Shown in pieces: positions 8,627 through 17,350 of a stretch of DNA of 64,000 bases. The translations under genes were made by a program, and so were the position numbers. Origin of the DNA: Plantibacter flavus. GTDB lineage: Bacteria > Actinomycetota > Actinomycetes > Actinomycetales > Microbacteriaceae. Below the pieces are notes generated by a model that searched no databases, was not told where the DNA came from, and saw nothing but the letters and a program-made list of their open reading frames with translations. The DNA lies in contig NZ_FXAP01000001.1 of the NCBI RefSeq assembly GCF_900177615.1, positions 626,825-690,824 of the forward strand, in the 5' to 3' direction. Each line of letters opens with the position of its first letter. Within the stretch, counting starts at the first letter, position 1.

Positions 8627-9103
8627 GTGCCGAGGGAACGGGGCGAGAACGTCGTGGCCACGAACCGCAAGGCCCGCCACGACTACACGATCGAGGACAC
8701 CTACGAGGCCGGCATGGTCTTGACGGGTACCGAGGTGAAGTCGCTGCGAGCCGGGCGGGCGTCGCTCGTCGACGGGTACGCCTTCATCGACCGCCGTGAG
8801 GCGTGGCTCGACGCGGTGCACATCCCCGAGTACGGTCAGGGCACGTGGACGAACCACCCGCCGCGGCGGAAGCGCAAGCTGCTGCTGCACCGTGAGCAGA
8901 TCGACAAGATCGCCCACAAGATCGCCCCCGGAGGTTTCACCCTCGTGCCGTTGAAGATCTACTTCAAGGACGGCAAGGCCAAGGTGGAGATCGCCGTGGC
9001 GAAGGGTAAAAAGGAATACGACAAGCGGCATGCCCTGCGCGAGAAGCAGGACACCCGTGAGGCCGCGCGCGCGATGGCCACCAGGAACCGGCTCGGCGAA
9101 TAG
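8627..9103 (+). CDS. smpB: SsrA-binding protein SmpB
   Basis: 158 residues from a GTG at 8627. SmpB binds tmRNA and mimics the missing anticodon arm during rescue of stalled ribosomes (trans-translation). The fold is recognisable from [33 protein letters not shown] and the C-terminal basic tail ([23 protein letters not shown]), which enters the decoding channel. Length matches the family. A -10-like TAGACT (8555-8560) after the ftsX terminator implies its own transcript with a leader of about 60 nt. Its RNA partner ssrA begins 136 bases downstream. Confidence 0.97.
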   Translation: MPRERGENVVATNRKARHDYTIEDTYEAGMVLTGTEVKSLRAGRASLVDGYAFIDRREAWLDAVHIPEYGQGTWTNHPPRRKRKLLLHREQIDKIAHKIAPGGFTLVPLKIYFKDGKAKVEIAVAKGKKEYDKRHALREKQDTREAARAMATRNRLGE

Positions 9104-9239
9104 GTGACAGTGCCCCTCGGGCGCGGTACACTTGAAAGCTGCACCGCAAGGTGCTCGTCCACCGTTCGCGGTGGATTGACAACTCGACAGCGTGTGACAA
9201 CGACCCTCTTCGCCTCGTTCTCCGAGGCGCTGAGTCCAT

Positions 9240-9605
9240 GGGGATGATCGGTTTCGACATTGCCTGCGAAACTGCGAGAAGCGGGTCGAGGATGCAGGGT
9301 TATCTCGTCAACGATCTCTGCAAAACAACAAGTGCCAACTCTAAGCGCACTGACTTCGCCCTCGCTGCTTAAGCGAGCCCGATAGTCCGTCAGACCGAGC
9401 GTGTCCCCGTCTCGGATCCTGGCGTCATCTAGGGGACTTGCTGGATGACGGAGCCGCGACGTCATCCGGGACTTTTCTTCGGCTGGGCCCGTCGACCAAG
9501 ATGCCCTTGTCAATGGTCGGGGCCGAGTAGAACGCATTAAGGGATACGCCCGTAGAAGGCGCAGAATCACAGCAGTGGACGGGGGTTCAATTCCCCCCAT
9601 CTCCA
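9240..9605 (+). ncRNA. ssrA: Transfer-messenger RNA (tmRNA)
   Basis: One-piece tmRNA of about 366 nt. The 5' end GGGGATGATCGGTTTCGAC pairs its first seven bases (9240-9246) with CATCTCC (9598-9604), one pair being G-U; A9605 is the discriminator. The T arm GGGGGTTCAATTCCCCCC and the D-like segment GGTTTCGAC are typical. The tag reading frame runs from GCC at 9334 to TAA at 9372 and encodes ANSKRTDFALAA, whose ALAA end is the protease signal. CCA is not encoded (CTC follows). It acts with SmpB, encoded just upstream. Confidence 0.95.
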
Positions 9606-9633
9606 CTCCGGACGTTGTCACACGCTGCCGAGT

Positions 9634-9671
9634 CGACGACAGGCCCTCGCTCTTGTGGGGGCCTGTCGTCG
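9634..9671 (+). terminator. Terminator after ssrA
   Basis: A 13-bp perfect stem, CGACGACAGGCCC (9634-9646) and GGGCCTGTCGTCG (9659-9671), with a 12-base loop, 28 bases after the tmRNA 3' end. It separates ssrA from the Mrp operon, whose TAACCT -10-like box follows at 9704-9709. Confidence 0.7.
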
Positions 9672-9745
9672 TTCCTGGGGTCGGAGGGGTACCGACGGGC
9701 TGCTAACCTGGGAGTCCAGAGGCCGCCACCACCCGGGAGACCTGC

Positions 9746-12676
9746 ATGGCGACAATCCTGCTTGTTTTTGCTGCGATCGCCGTCGCCACGCCCACACTCA
9801 CTCGAGTGCTGTCGACGAAGGTCTTCTACGTCATCGCGTGTATGCCCGCGGCGGCATTCGTCTGGACGCTCTTCCAGACCGGCACGGTCACGGCCGGCGG
9901 CACGGTCGTCGAGACGATCGAGTGGATCCCGCAACTGAGCATCGCGCTCTCGTTCCGGATGGACACGCTCGCCTGGCTGCTGTCCCTCGTCGTGACCGGC
10001 GTCGGTGCCCTGGTGCTGCTCTACTGCGGCCGCTACTTCTCCTCGACCGAGCCCGGCCTCGGTCGCTTCGCCGCGCTCCTCTTCGCCTTCGCCGGCACGA
10101 TGTTCGGCCTCGTGACCGCCGACGACATCATCGTCATGTTCATGTTCTGGGAGATCACGAGTGTGCTCTCCTACCTGCTGATCGGGCACTACACCGATCG
10201 CAAGGAGAGTCGCGGTGCCGCGCTCCAGGCGCTCCTGGTGACGACCTTCGGCGGGCTCGTCATGCTCGTCGGCGTCATCATGATCTCCGTGCAGGCGGAG
10301 AGCACCTCGCTCGCCTCGATCGTCGAGCAGGGCCTGACCAGCCCCGCGACCACCGTCGCCATCCTCCTCATCCTCGTCGGCGCGATCTCGAAGTCGGCGC
10401 TCGTCCCGTTCCACTTCTGGCTGCCCGCCGCGATGGCCGCACCGACGCCCGTGAGCGCCTATCTGCACGCTGCGGCGATGGTGAAGGCCGGTATCTACCT
10501 CGTCGCGAGACTCGCTCCCGGTTACGCCGACACCCCGGGTTGGGACGCGATGCTCGTCGGTCTGGGCGTCCTCACCATGGTCGCCGGCGCCTGGCGGTCG
10601 CTGCGTCAGTACGACCTCAAGCTGGTCCTGGCTTACGGGACGGTGAGCCAGCTCGGATTCCTGATGGTCATCTCGGGATACGGCACCCGCGATTCGGCTC
10701 TGGCCGCCGTCGCGCTCCTGCTCGCCCACGCCATCTACAAGGCGGCGCTCTTCCTCGTGGTCGGCATCATCGACCACCGTGCCGGGACGCGTGACTGGCG
10801 GCACCTCTCCGGCCTGGGGCGTCAGACGCCGGTGCTCGCCGTCATCGCGGCGATCGCGGTCGCCTCGATGGCCGGCATCCCACCGCTCTTCGGGTTCGTC
10901 GCGAAGGAGGCCGTCTTCACCTCACTGCTGGAAGGCGCGCTCGAGGGCGACGTGTGGGGTTGGGTCGCGATCATCGGGACCGCCGTCGGGTCCGTGCTGA
11001 CCGTCGCGTACAGCGCCCGGTTCCTCTGGGGCGCCTTCGGAGACCGGCGCGGCGCCGCGCCGACCGAACTGCATGCCGAATCCGGAACGATCATGATCGC
11101 GCCGGGCATCCTCGCCGTCGCGACCATCGCTCTCGGCTTCGCGACGAAGCCCATCGACACGGTGCTCGCGCCCTACGCGGACTCCGTGGGGGAGGGCGAC
11201 TACCACCTCGCGCTCTGGCACGGCCTCGAGCCGGCGCTCGGCATCTCGGCCGTCGTCGTGCTGCTCGGTCTGCTGCTCTTCCGCTGGAGGCTCCCGGTCG
11301 CGCGTCTGCAGGACCGCCTGCCACCCCTCATCGACTCCTCGAAGGGGTACTGGGCGGCCACCCAGGGCATCGACCGGCTCTCCGCGAAGGTCACCCTGTT
11401 CGCCCAGCGCGGCGGGCTCGTCCAGTACCTGTCCACCATCCTCGTGGTCTTCGTCCTGACCCTCGGCACGATCGCCCTCCTCGGGCGCGCCTGGCCGAGT
11501 GAGATCCGGCTGTGGGACTACCCCGCCCAGGTGGCCATCGCCTTCATCATGGCGACCGCGGCGATCGCGGCCGCCCGGGCGAAGCAGCGCATGGCCGCCG
11601 TGCTGCTCGTCGGCGTCACCGGGTTCGGGCTCGTCGCGCTGTTCGCCCTGCACGGCGCTCCCGACCTCGCGCTCACCCAGGCCCTCGTCGAGACGATCAC
11701 GATCGTGGTGTTCGTCCTCGTGCTCCGCCGACTCCCGGCCAAGATCGCCCAGCGCAACGCTCCGGTCCACCGCGTCCGTCGGGTCGTCATCGGGACGTTC
11801 ACCGGCCTGGTCATGGGACTCATCGGAGTCATCGCCCTGGGCGCCCGACAGGCCGAGAGCATCGCGACCGAGCTGCCACGGCTCGCCGTCGAGGAGGGCC
11901 ACGGCAAGAACATCGTCAACGTGATGCTCGTCGACATCCGGGCCTGGGACACCATGGGCGAGATCTCCGTGCTCGTCGTGGTGGCCACCGGTATCGCGAG
12001 CCTGCTCTTCGTCTCACAGCGGGGCGCCGAGGTCCCGCGCCTCAGCGGTGCGCGGCGTCGACGGATCCCGGGCCTCCGATCCCAGGTCGTGTCGGACCCC
12101 CACCTCGCGGACAGCGAGATGGAGGCGCCCCGCGACGCTGTAGGACGGCACTCATGGCTCATCGGTGGCCGGGCGATCGCCGAGGCGAACCGTTCGATCC
12201 TCCTCGAGGTCCTCGTGCGGCTCCTCTTCCACCCGGCGATCGTCGTCTCCGTCTTCCTCCTCTTCGTCGGCCACAACGAGCCGGGCGGTGGCTTCGCCGG
12301 CGGTCTGCTCGCGGGCCTCGCGCTCGTGATGCGGTATCTCGCCGGCGGACGCTACGAGCTCGGCGAAGCCGTGCCGATCGACGCGGGCAAGGTGCTCGGC
12401 ATCGGTCTGCTGCTGGCGGTGGGGACGGCGGTCGGGTCCCTGTTCTTCGGCGGTGAGGCGCTCCAGTCCGCGTACTTCTCGGCCGACGTCCCGATCCTCG
12501 GACACCTCTCGTTCGGCACGTCCAGCATCTTCGACATCGGCGTCTACCTCGTCGTCGTCGGACTGGCGCTCGACATCCTGCGCAGTCTCGGGGCCGAAGT
12601 CGACCGTCAACAGGAGGAAGCCGACATCGACGAGCAGAGTACGGACGAGTTCTCGGCGAGTGAGGCCGAGCAATGA
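9746..12676 (+). CDS. mrpA: Mrp Na+/H+ antiporter subunit A (fused A+B)
   Basis: 976 residues. MrpA is the large, complex-I NuoL-like subunit of the cation/proton antiporter in the cytoplasmic membrane. Residues about 1-500 form the proton-conducting NuoL-like core (PFHFWLPAAMAAPTPVSAYLHAA is its signature). Helices with MrpB-type features occupy the C-terminal part (about 810-955; VGHNEPGGGFAGGLLAGL), so mrpB is fused here and no separate mrpB follows. The start follows a TAACCT box at 9704-9709. It is the first of six overlapping genes mrpA-C-D-E-F-G. The complex exports Na+ and supports alkali and salt tolerance. Confidence 0.95.
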   Translation: MATILLVFAAIAVATPTLTRVLSTKVFYVIACMPAAAFVWTLFQTGTVTAGGTVVETIEWIPQLSIALSFRMDTLAWLLSLVVTGVGALVLLYCGRYFSSTEPGLGRFAALLFAFAGTMFGLVTADDIIVMFMFWEITSVLSYLLIGHYTDRKESRGAALQALLVTTFGGLVMLVGVIMISVQAESTSLASIVEQGLTSPATTVAILLILVGAISKSALVPFHFWLPAAMAAPTPVSAYLHAAAMVKAGIYLVARLAPGYADTPGWDAMLVGLGVLTMVAGAWRSLRQYDLKLVLAYGTVSQLGFLMVISGYGTRDSALAAVALLLAHAIYKAALFLVVGIIDHRAGTRDWRHLSGLGRQTPVLAVIAAIAVASMAGIPPLFGFVAKEAVFTSLLEGALEGDVWGWVAIIGTAVGSVLTVAYSARFLWGAFGDRRGAAPTELHAESGTIMIAPGILAVATIALGFATKPIDTVLAPYADSVGEGDYHLALWHGLEPALGISAVVVLLGLLLFRWRLPVARLQDRLPPLIDSSKGYWAATQGIDRLSAKVTLFAQRGGLVQYLSTILVVFVLTLGTIALLGRAWPSEIRLWDYPAQVAIAFIMATAAIAAARAKQRMAAVLLVGVTGFGLVALFALHGAPDLALTQALVETITIVVFVLVLRRLPAKIAQRNAPVHRVRRVVIGTFTGLVMGLIGVIALGARQAESIATELPRLAVEEGHGKNIVNVMLVDIRAWDTMGEISVLVVVATGIASLLFVSQRGAEVPRLSGARRRRIPGLRSQVVSDPHLADSEMEAPRDAVGRHSWLIGGRAIAEANRSILLEVLVRLLFHPAIVVSVFLLFVGHNEPGGGFAGGLLAGLALVMRYLAGGRYELGEAVPIDAGKVLGIGLLLAVGTAVGSLFFGGEALQSAYFSADVPILGHLSFGTSSIFDIGVYLVVVGLALDILRSLGAEVDRQQEEADIDEQSTDEFSASEAEQ

Positions 12677-13152
12677 GCGCCTCACTGACCCTCGTCGTCC
12701 TGATGGCCGTCATGTACGGCACCGGGGTGTACGTCATGCTCGAGCGGAGCCTCACCAGGTTCCTCATCGGATTCGTGCTCGTCGGTAATGCGACGAACCT
12801 CCTCATCCTGATCATGAGCGGCCCGAGCGGCACCGCACCGCTCGTCACGGGCACCGCCTCCGACGACCGCATGGTCGATCCGGTGCCGCAGGTGCTCATG
12901 CTCACGGCCATCGTCATCAACTTCGGTGTGACCGCCTTCATCCTGGCCCTCATCTACCGGACCTGGTGGTTGGCACAGCTCGGCGACGAGGGCGACACCC
13001 TCAGCGACGAGCACGCCGACGACACGGAGGCGGCGACGGAGGCGGTCTTCAACCAGGTCGACCTGGACGACGAGGCCATCCAACGGGTCCTCGACGAGAG
13101 CAACGAGCACGGCGACGACAGTCACACGACCAGGAAGGGGGCAGGCGAATGA
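12673..13152 (+). CDS. mrpC: Mrp antiporter subunit C with acidic tail
   Basis: 159 residues. Three hydrophobic helices in residues 1-110 match NuoK-like MrpC (GVYVMLERSLTRFLIGFVLVGNATNLLILI; PVPQVLMLTAIVINFGVTAF, given here as recognisable blocks). The family is usually about 115 residues long; the extra 45 are a strongly acidic cytoplasmic tail rich in Asp and Glu with a few Thr/His. It is translationally coupled at both ends: ATGA with mrpA and ATGA with mrpD. Function of the tail is unknown; it could sense cations or pH, but that is speculation. Confidence 0.93.
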   Translation: MSASLTLVVLMAVMYGTGVYVMLERSLTRFLIGFVLVGNATNLLILIMSGPSGTAPLVTGTASDDRMVDPVPQVLMLTAIVINFGVTAFILALIYRTWWLAQLGDEGDTLSDEHADDTEAATEAVFNQVDLDDEAIQRVLDESNEHGDDSHTTRKGAGE

Positions 13153-14717
13153 ACGCACTCGTCCCACTCGTGGTCATGATCCCGCTGATCGGCTCGGCGA
13201 TCGCGCTCATGTTCCGCAACCGCCGCAAGACGCAGGTGGCGATCAGCGTCGTCGCGCTCACCGCGGTGACCGTGATCAGCGCGATCCTGCTCGCTGCCGT
13301 CGACCAGAGCGGCACGATCGTCGTCGAGCTGGGCGGCTGGTCCCCGCCGTGGGGGATCGTGCTCGTCGTCGATCGGCTGTCCGCGATCATGCTGCTCGTC
13401 GCCGCCTTGATGCTGCTGGGCGTCCTCATCTTCGCCATCGGTCAGGGCATCGTCGACGGCGACCGCGAGACGCCGGTGTCGATCTTCCACCCGACCTACC
13501 TGGTGCTGGCGGCCGGGCTGTTCGACGCCTTCGTCGCGGGCGACCTCTTCAACATGTACGTCGGCTTCGAGATGCTCCTCGCCTCCAGCTACGTCCTCCT
13601 CACCCTGGGCGGCACCGGAGCGCGGATCCGCGCCGGCGTCACGTACATCGTCATCAGCCTCATGTCGTCACTGCTCTTCGTCGCCGCGATCGCCCTCATC
13701 TACGGCGCGACGGGCACGGTGACGATCGCCCTCGTGGCGGACCGCGTGCGCGACCTGCCGATGGAGGTGCAGGCGATCCTCTGCGCCGCACTGCTGCTCG
13801 GCTTCGCGGTGAAGGCGGCGGTGTTCCCGCTGTCGTTCTGGCTGCCCGACTCCTACCCGACCGCGCCGGCGCCGGTCACGGCGGTGTTCGCGGGCCTGCT
13901 GACGAAGGTGGGTGTGTACGCGATCATCCGGACCGACACACTCATCTTCAAGGACGTGCCGCTGGCGACACCGTTGATGGTCATCGCCTTCCTGACCTTG
14001 CTCATCGGCATCTTCGGCGCGGTCGCCCAGGCCGACATCAAACGACTGTTGTCGTTCACCCTGGTAAGCCATATCGGTTACATGATCTTCGGCATCGCCG
14101 TCGGCGGGGTCGCCGGGACCGCCGCGACGATCTACTACATCGTCCACCACATCGTCGTCCAGACCACGCTGTTCCTCACCACCGGTCTCGTCGAGCGGAT
14201 CGGTGGGACGACCTCCATCTCCCGGCTCGGCGGGATCCTGAAGGCCTCGCCGATCGTCGGCGTGCTGTTCTTCATCGGAGCGATGAACCTCGGCGGCATC
14301 CCGCCGTTCTCGGGCTTCCTCGGCAAGATCGGGCTGTTCCAGGCGGGTGTCGCCCTGGGCGACCCGCTGTCGTACATCCTCATCGCCGCCGGAGCCGCGA
14401 CCTCGCTCCTGACCCTGTACGCGTTGGCGCGCGTGTGGAACATGGGCTTCTGGCGTGGGAAGGACGAGGTCGCCGGATACTCGTCGCCGTTGCTCGACCA
14501 GCTCGCGGAGAGCCCCGAGGACTCGGGCTCGGTCGACACCAAGACCATCTCGCGCCCGATGATCGGTGCCACGACCGGCATGGTCGCGTTGACCCTCGCC
14601 CTGACGGTCTTCGCGGGGCCGCTCTTCGGACTGGCCACGCGGGCGGCTGAGAACATCGAGGACCCGGACAACTACATCACCGCGGTCTTCCCCGACGGAA
14701 CGGAGCACCTGAAGTAA
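13149..14717 (+). CDS. mrpD: Mrp antiporter subunit D
   Basis: 522 residues from the ATG at 13149 that overlaps the mrpC stop. It is a NuoM/NuoN-like proton-translocating subunit with about 14 helices. The conserved segment AVFPLSFWLPDSYPTAPAPVTAVFAGLLTKVGVYA (about residues 220-254, quoted as a landmark in pieces: PLSFWLPDSYPTAP and AGLLTKVGVYA) carries the lysine and proline residues of the proton channel. The SHIGYMIFGIAVGG stretch is also typical. It works with MrpA in the same membrane complex. The stop and the mrpE start share a base (TAATG). Confidence 0.95.
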   Translation: MNALVPLVVMIPLIGSAIALMFRNRRKTQVAISVVALTAVTVISAILLAAVDQSGTIVVELGGWSPPWGIVLVVDRLSAIMLLVAALMLLGVLIFAIGQGIVDGDRETPVSIFHPTYLVLAAGLFDAFVAGDLFNMYVGFEMLLASSYVLLTLGGTGARIRAGVTYIVISLMSSLLFVAAIALIYGATGTVTIALVADRVRDLPMEVQAILCAALLLGFAVKAAVFPLSFWLPDSYPTAPAPVTAVFAGLLTKVGVYAIIRTDTLIFKDVPLATPLMVIAFLTLLIGIFGAVAQADIKRLLSFTLVSHIGYMIFGIAVGGVAGTAATIYYIVHHIVVQTTLFLTTGLVERIGGTTSISRLGGILKASPIVGVLFFIGAMNLGGIPPFSGFLGKIGLFQAGVALGDPLSYILIAAGAATSLLTLYALARVWNMGFWRGKDEVAGYSSPLLDQLAESPEDSGSVDTKTISRPMIGATTGMVALTLALTVFAGPLFGLATRAAENIEDPDNYITAVFPDGTEHLK

Positions 14718-15286
14718 TGCAACCGTCACGTCGTCGCGCACTGTTCAGCCAGGCCCTCCTGCTGGCCGGACTCATCCTGCTCTGGTGTCTCCTGTGGGGG
14801 ATGTTCGACCTGCTCACCCTCGTCACCGGCCTCGGGGTCGCGTTGCTGGTGTCGTTCCTGTTCTACCTGCCGGCCGTCGAGCTGAGCGGCCGCATCAACC
14901 TCTGGCGGACCGCGATCTTCCTGGGCAAGCTCCTCGTCGACATCGTGCGGGCGAGTGCGGAGATCGCGTGGCTCGTCCTCAAACCGAGGTTCCGCTCCAG
15001 TAACGCGGTGATCGCGGTCCGTCTGCGGACGACCTCCGACCTCATCATGAGCTGGACGGCCGAGGCGGTCTCGATCGTCCCAGGCTCGATCGTGGTCGAC
15101 CTCGACCGCACGGCCTCGACGCTCTACCTGCACGCGTTGAACGTGCACGACGACGCCGACATCGACGAGGTCGTCGCCGAGGTCCTCGGAACGGAGCGAC
15201 GGCTCATCCTCGCGATCGGATCCCGCGCCGAGGCGGACGCCCTCCGCCACGACCATGACCACGTCTCGATCGGAAGGGGGCAGTGA
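14717..15286 (+). CDS. mrpE: Mrp antiporter subunit E
   Basis: 189 residues. Two N-terminal hydrophobic helices (about 15-60) precede a soluble domain with the family's pattern (NAVIAVRLRTTSDLIMSW, SIVPGSIVVDLD, LYLHALNVHD). MrpE is needed for assembly or full activity of the antiporter; its separate biochemical role is not established in the family. It starts at the last base of the mrpD stop codon and ends overlapping mrpF. Confidence 0.93.
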   Translation: MQPSRRRALFSQALLLAGLILLWCLLWGMFDLLTLVTGLGVALLVSFLFYLPAVELSGRINLWRTAIFLGKLLVDIVRASAEIAWLVLKPRFRSSNAVIAVRLRTTSDLIMSWTAEAVSIVPGSIVVDLDRTASTLYLHALNVHDDADIDEVVAEVLGTERRLILAIGSRAEADALRHDHDHVSIGRGQ

Positions 15287-15549
15287 TGCTCGTCGTGATC
15301 ATCATCGTCGCCGTGCTGTTCGGTGCCGCGGCTCTCGCAGCGGTCTACCGGATCATCCGCGGGCCGAGCCTCCTCGACCGCGTGATCGCCTCCGACGTGC
15401 TCGTCGCCACCGTCATGTGCGCGATCGGGGCCGAGATGGCGATCAACCGTCACACGGACGGCCTGCCGGTCCTCCTGGCGCTCGCGATGTTCGCGATCGT
15501 CGGCTCGGTCAGCGTCGCCCGCTTCATGTCGAAGCAGGACGACGCATGA
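15286..15549 (+). CDS. mrpF: Mrp antiporter subunit F
   Basis: 87 residues from the ATG at 15286, which overlaps the mrpE stop (TGATG); a GTG one codon earlier (15283) is an alternative. Three hydrophobic helices, with the conserved RIIRGPSLLDRVIASDVL in the first loop, identify MrpF. It is a small membrane subunit of the Mrp complex. The stop overlaps mrpG (ATGA). Confidence 0.93.
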   Translation: MLVVIIIVAVLFGAAALAAVYRIIRGPSLLDRVIASDVLVATVMCAIGAEMAINRHTDGLPVLLALAMFAIVGSVSVARFMSKQDDA

Positions 15550-15923
15550 CCGGCGAGCTGATCCGCGACATCGTCACCGGCGCCCTCGTGCTCGTCGGGG
15601 CGATCATGTGCTTCGCCGCCGGCGTCGGCCTCCTGCGCTTCCCCGACGTGCTGTCCCGCCTGCACGCGGCCACCAAGCCGCAGATCCTCGGGCTCATCGC
15701 GATCATGGCCGATGTCGCCGTCTCGAGCCCGACGGTCGGGACCATCACGATCGCGATCGCGATCATCGTGTTCCAGAGCCTCACCGCGCCGATCTCCGCG
15801 CACATGGTCGCCCGGGCGGCGTACCGGAGCGGCAACTTCGACGCGGCCGTCCTCGTCCGCGACGAGCTCGCGGGACGCGAAGAACTCGGCGAGGAACGAC
15901 ATCCCGGCCACACGCCCGAATAG
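15546..15923 (+). CDS. mrpG: Mrp antiporter subunit G
   Basis: 125 residues from the ATG at 15546. Three helices with the family landmarks GVGLLRFPDVLSRLHAATKPQ and SLTAPISAHMVARAAYRSG identify MrpG. It is the last gene of the Mrp operon. The C-terminal 25 residues are charged and hydrophilic, a little longer than average. No clear terminator follows before the next gene at 15939. Confidence 0.93.
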   Translation: MTGELIRDIVTGALVLVGAIMCFAAGVGLLRFPDVLSRLHAATKPQILGLIAIMADVAVSSPTVGTITIAIAIIVFQSLTAPISAHMVARAAYRSGNFDAAVLVRDELAGREELGEERHPGHTPE

Positions 15924-15926
15924 CGG

Positions 15927-15932
15927 CACAAT
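15927..15932 (+). promoter_or_regulatory. -10-like box for the 15939 gene
   Basis: CACAAT ends 6 nt before the ATG at 15939, the spacing seen at many starts in this window, and suggests a leaderless transcript independent of the Mrp operon. Confidence 0.4.
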
Positions 15933-15938
15933 GTCCCC

Positions 15939-16307
15939 ATGGGAATGCTCATCTACGGGTCCGGCGACGAGTACGAGATCGAAGACCGCGCGCTCGCGCA
16001 CCTGAAGGCCGTCATCGGGGCGAAGCTGCGCCGACAGGAGAGTTTCTTCCTCAGCTGGGCGAACGATCCCGAACACGGTTCGGGACGACGCTCGCTCTGG
16101 TTGTCCCCGAGCATCCCGCTGCAGTTCCGCTTCTTCGGGAGCCGCCCGCCGGAACTCAACCGCGCGTGGCTCGAGGTCCTCTCGGATTCATCGCACACCC
16201 CGCGAGGGCTGCAGCTCATCCCGGAGTCCGAGGTCGAGGGGTATCTCGCGGGGAACGGGGCGTCGCGCGCCGCGGGCACCGAGCCTCACGACCAGGACCA
16301 CGGCTAG
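15939..16307 (+). CDS. Small conserved protein of DUF7882 type (Microbacteriaceae)
   Basis: 122 residues. It begins MGMLIYGSGDEYEIEDRALAHLKAVI and continues with KLRRQESFFLSWANDPEHGSGRRSLWLSPSIPLQFRFFG; a C-terminal stretch RGLQLIPESE follows. I recognise this as a small protein widespread in Microbacteriaceae, now grouped as DUF7882 and often mislabelled as an ATP-dependent DNA ligase; it has no ligase motif (no KxDG) and is far too short. Function is unknown. The pattern of a beta-rich core with aromatic and basic residues could suit nucleic-acid or small-ligand binding. The stop region overlaps the 3' end of the convergent topoisomerase gene by 4 bases. Confidence 0.7.
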   Translation: MGMLIYGSGDEYEIEDRALAHLKAVIGAKLRRQESFFLSWANDPEHGSGRRSLWLSPSIPLQFRFFGSRPPELNRAWLEVLSDSSHTPRGLQLIPESEVEGYLAGNGASRAAGTEPHDQDHG

Positions 16308-17287
16308 GACGGGTCGTCCGTCCCGACGAGCAGGACGCGGAGCGCTGTCTCCGGTGAGCCGCGACCGTCCGGTGGGATCGTCTCGCCGTGCGTGTAGCGA
16401 TCGACGACCCGCGGGTCGACGTAGCTGGACTTCGCAATCGCCGGGGTGTTGCCGAGGACCGCAGCCGCGTCGCGCATGGCCTGTGCGAGGACCTTCGAGC
16501 GCGCTGTCTTGCTCTGCACGGGTCCGGCCTTCGCCAGGCTCTCCGCGGCCGCGACGGTGCCGTGCAGCGTCCGGAAGTCCTTCGCGGTGAACTCGCCGTT
16601 CGTCTGCGCCCGGACGTAGTCGTTGATCTGGCTCGCCTGGAGGTGGCGCCACCGGTTCCCGTCCTTCCAGGCCAGGAGGCGGGCGTGCGGTCCACGGCGC
16701 TTCAAGGATCGGATGAGCGAGGCCAGGTCGGCGTCGACGATGTCGGACTCCCAGGGCTGTCCACTCTTCGCCGGGAACTTCAGCGCGACGGTGTCGCCGC
16801 TCACGCGAGCGTGTGCACCCTCGAGGGTCGACAGGCCATGACTGCCGTTCGCCTCCGCGTACTGCTCGCCGCCCACGCGCAGGGAGCCGGTGTCGAGCAT
16901 GCGGAATGCGCCGGCTGACACCCGTGCCAGTGGGTACCCCTCGAGCCGGAGGTCCCGCGTGACCCGACCTCGCGCGGCAGGAAGGGCCTCGGCGAGGGCC
17001 AGGGCGCGGTCGAACTTGCTCCGGTCCTGACGCTCGCGCCACGACGGGTGATAGAGGTACTGCCGTCGCCCGGCCGCATCGATCCCGGTCGCCTGGATGT
17101 GCCCGTTCGCGTAGGGGGTGATCCAGACCTCGTTCCACGCGGGAGGCACCACGAGGCCTTCGATCCGGGCTCGGATCTCCTGATCGTCGAGGAGCGAGCC
17201 GTCCGGCAACCGGTAGCTGAAACCGCGCCCGGATCGAACCCGTCGGATGCCCTGTCCGTTCACGTCGCTGCGCCTCAGTCGTACCAT
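16304..17287 (-). CDS. DNA topoisomerase IB (poxvirus type)
   Basis: 327 residues. Type IB enzymes nick one DNA strand through a 3'-phosphotyrosine and relax supercoils without ATP. The catalytic set is visible: R137 (LRVGGEQYAE), K174 (FPAKSG), R239 (AKDFRTLHGT) and Tyr289 (AKSSYVDPRVVDRY). An N-terminal beta domain (about 1-105) contains the VPPAWNEVWITP motif. Length fits bacterial members. A TACGCT box (bottom strand, 17294-17299) ends 6 nt before the ATG. It lies downstream of the HisN-type gene on the same strand, 63 bases away, but appears to have its own promoter. Confidence 0.93.
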   Translation of the reverse strand: MVRLRRSDVNGQGIRRVRSGRGFSYRLPDGSLLDDQEIRARIEGLVVPPAWNEVWITPYANGHIQATGIDAAGRRQYLYHPSWRERQDRSKFDRALALAEALPAARGRVTRDLRLEGYPLARVSAGAFRMLDTGSLRVGGEQYAEANGSHGLSTLEGAHARVSGDTVALKFPAKSGQPWESDIVDADLASLIRSLKRRGPHARLLAWKDGNRWRHLQASQINDYVRAQTNGEFTAKDFRTLHGTVAAAESLAKAGPVQSKTARSKVLAQAMRDAAAVLGNTPAIAKSSYVDPRVVDRYTHGETIPPDGRGSPETALRVLLVGTDDPS

Positions 17288-17293
17288 CCGCCC

Positions 17294-17299
17294 AGCGTA
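17294..17299 (-). promoter_or_regulatory. -10 box of the topoisomerase IB gene
   Basis: TACGCT on the bottom strand ends 6 nt before the start codon at 17287, predicting a leaderless mRNA. No clear -35 element is visible. Confidence 0.5.
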
Positions 17300-17350
17300 C
17301 GACGCGGCCGGATCCCGCTCGGCGGGCTTGCGCGGTGCCGTGCGCTCGTG

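Noticed and set aside
15939-16307. Annotation of the small protein as ATP-dependent DNA ligase
   Set aside because: No KxDG motif or OB-fold and only 122 residues; the label is a propagated misannotation.
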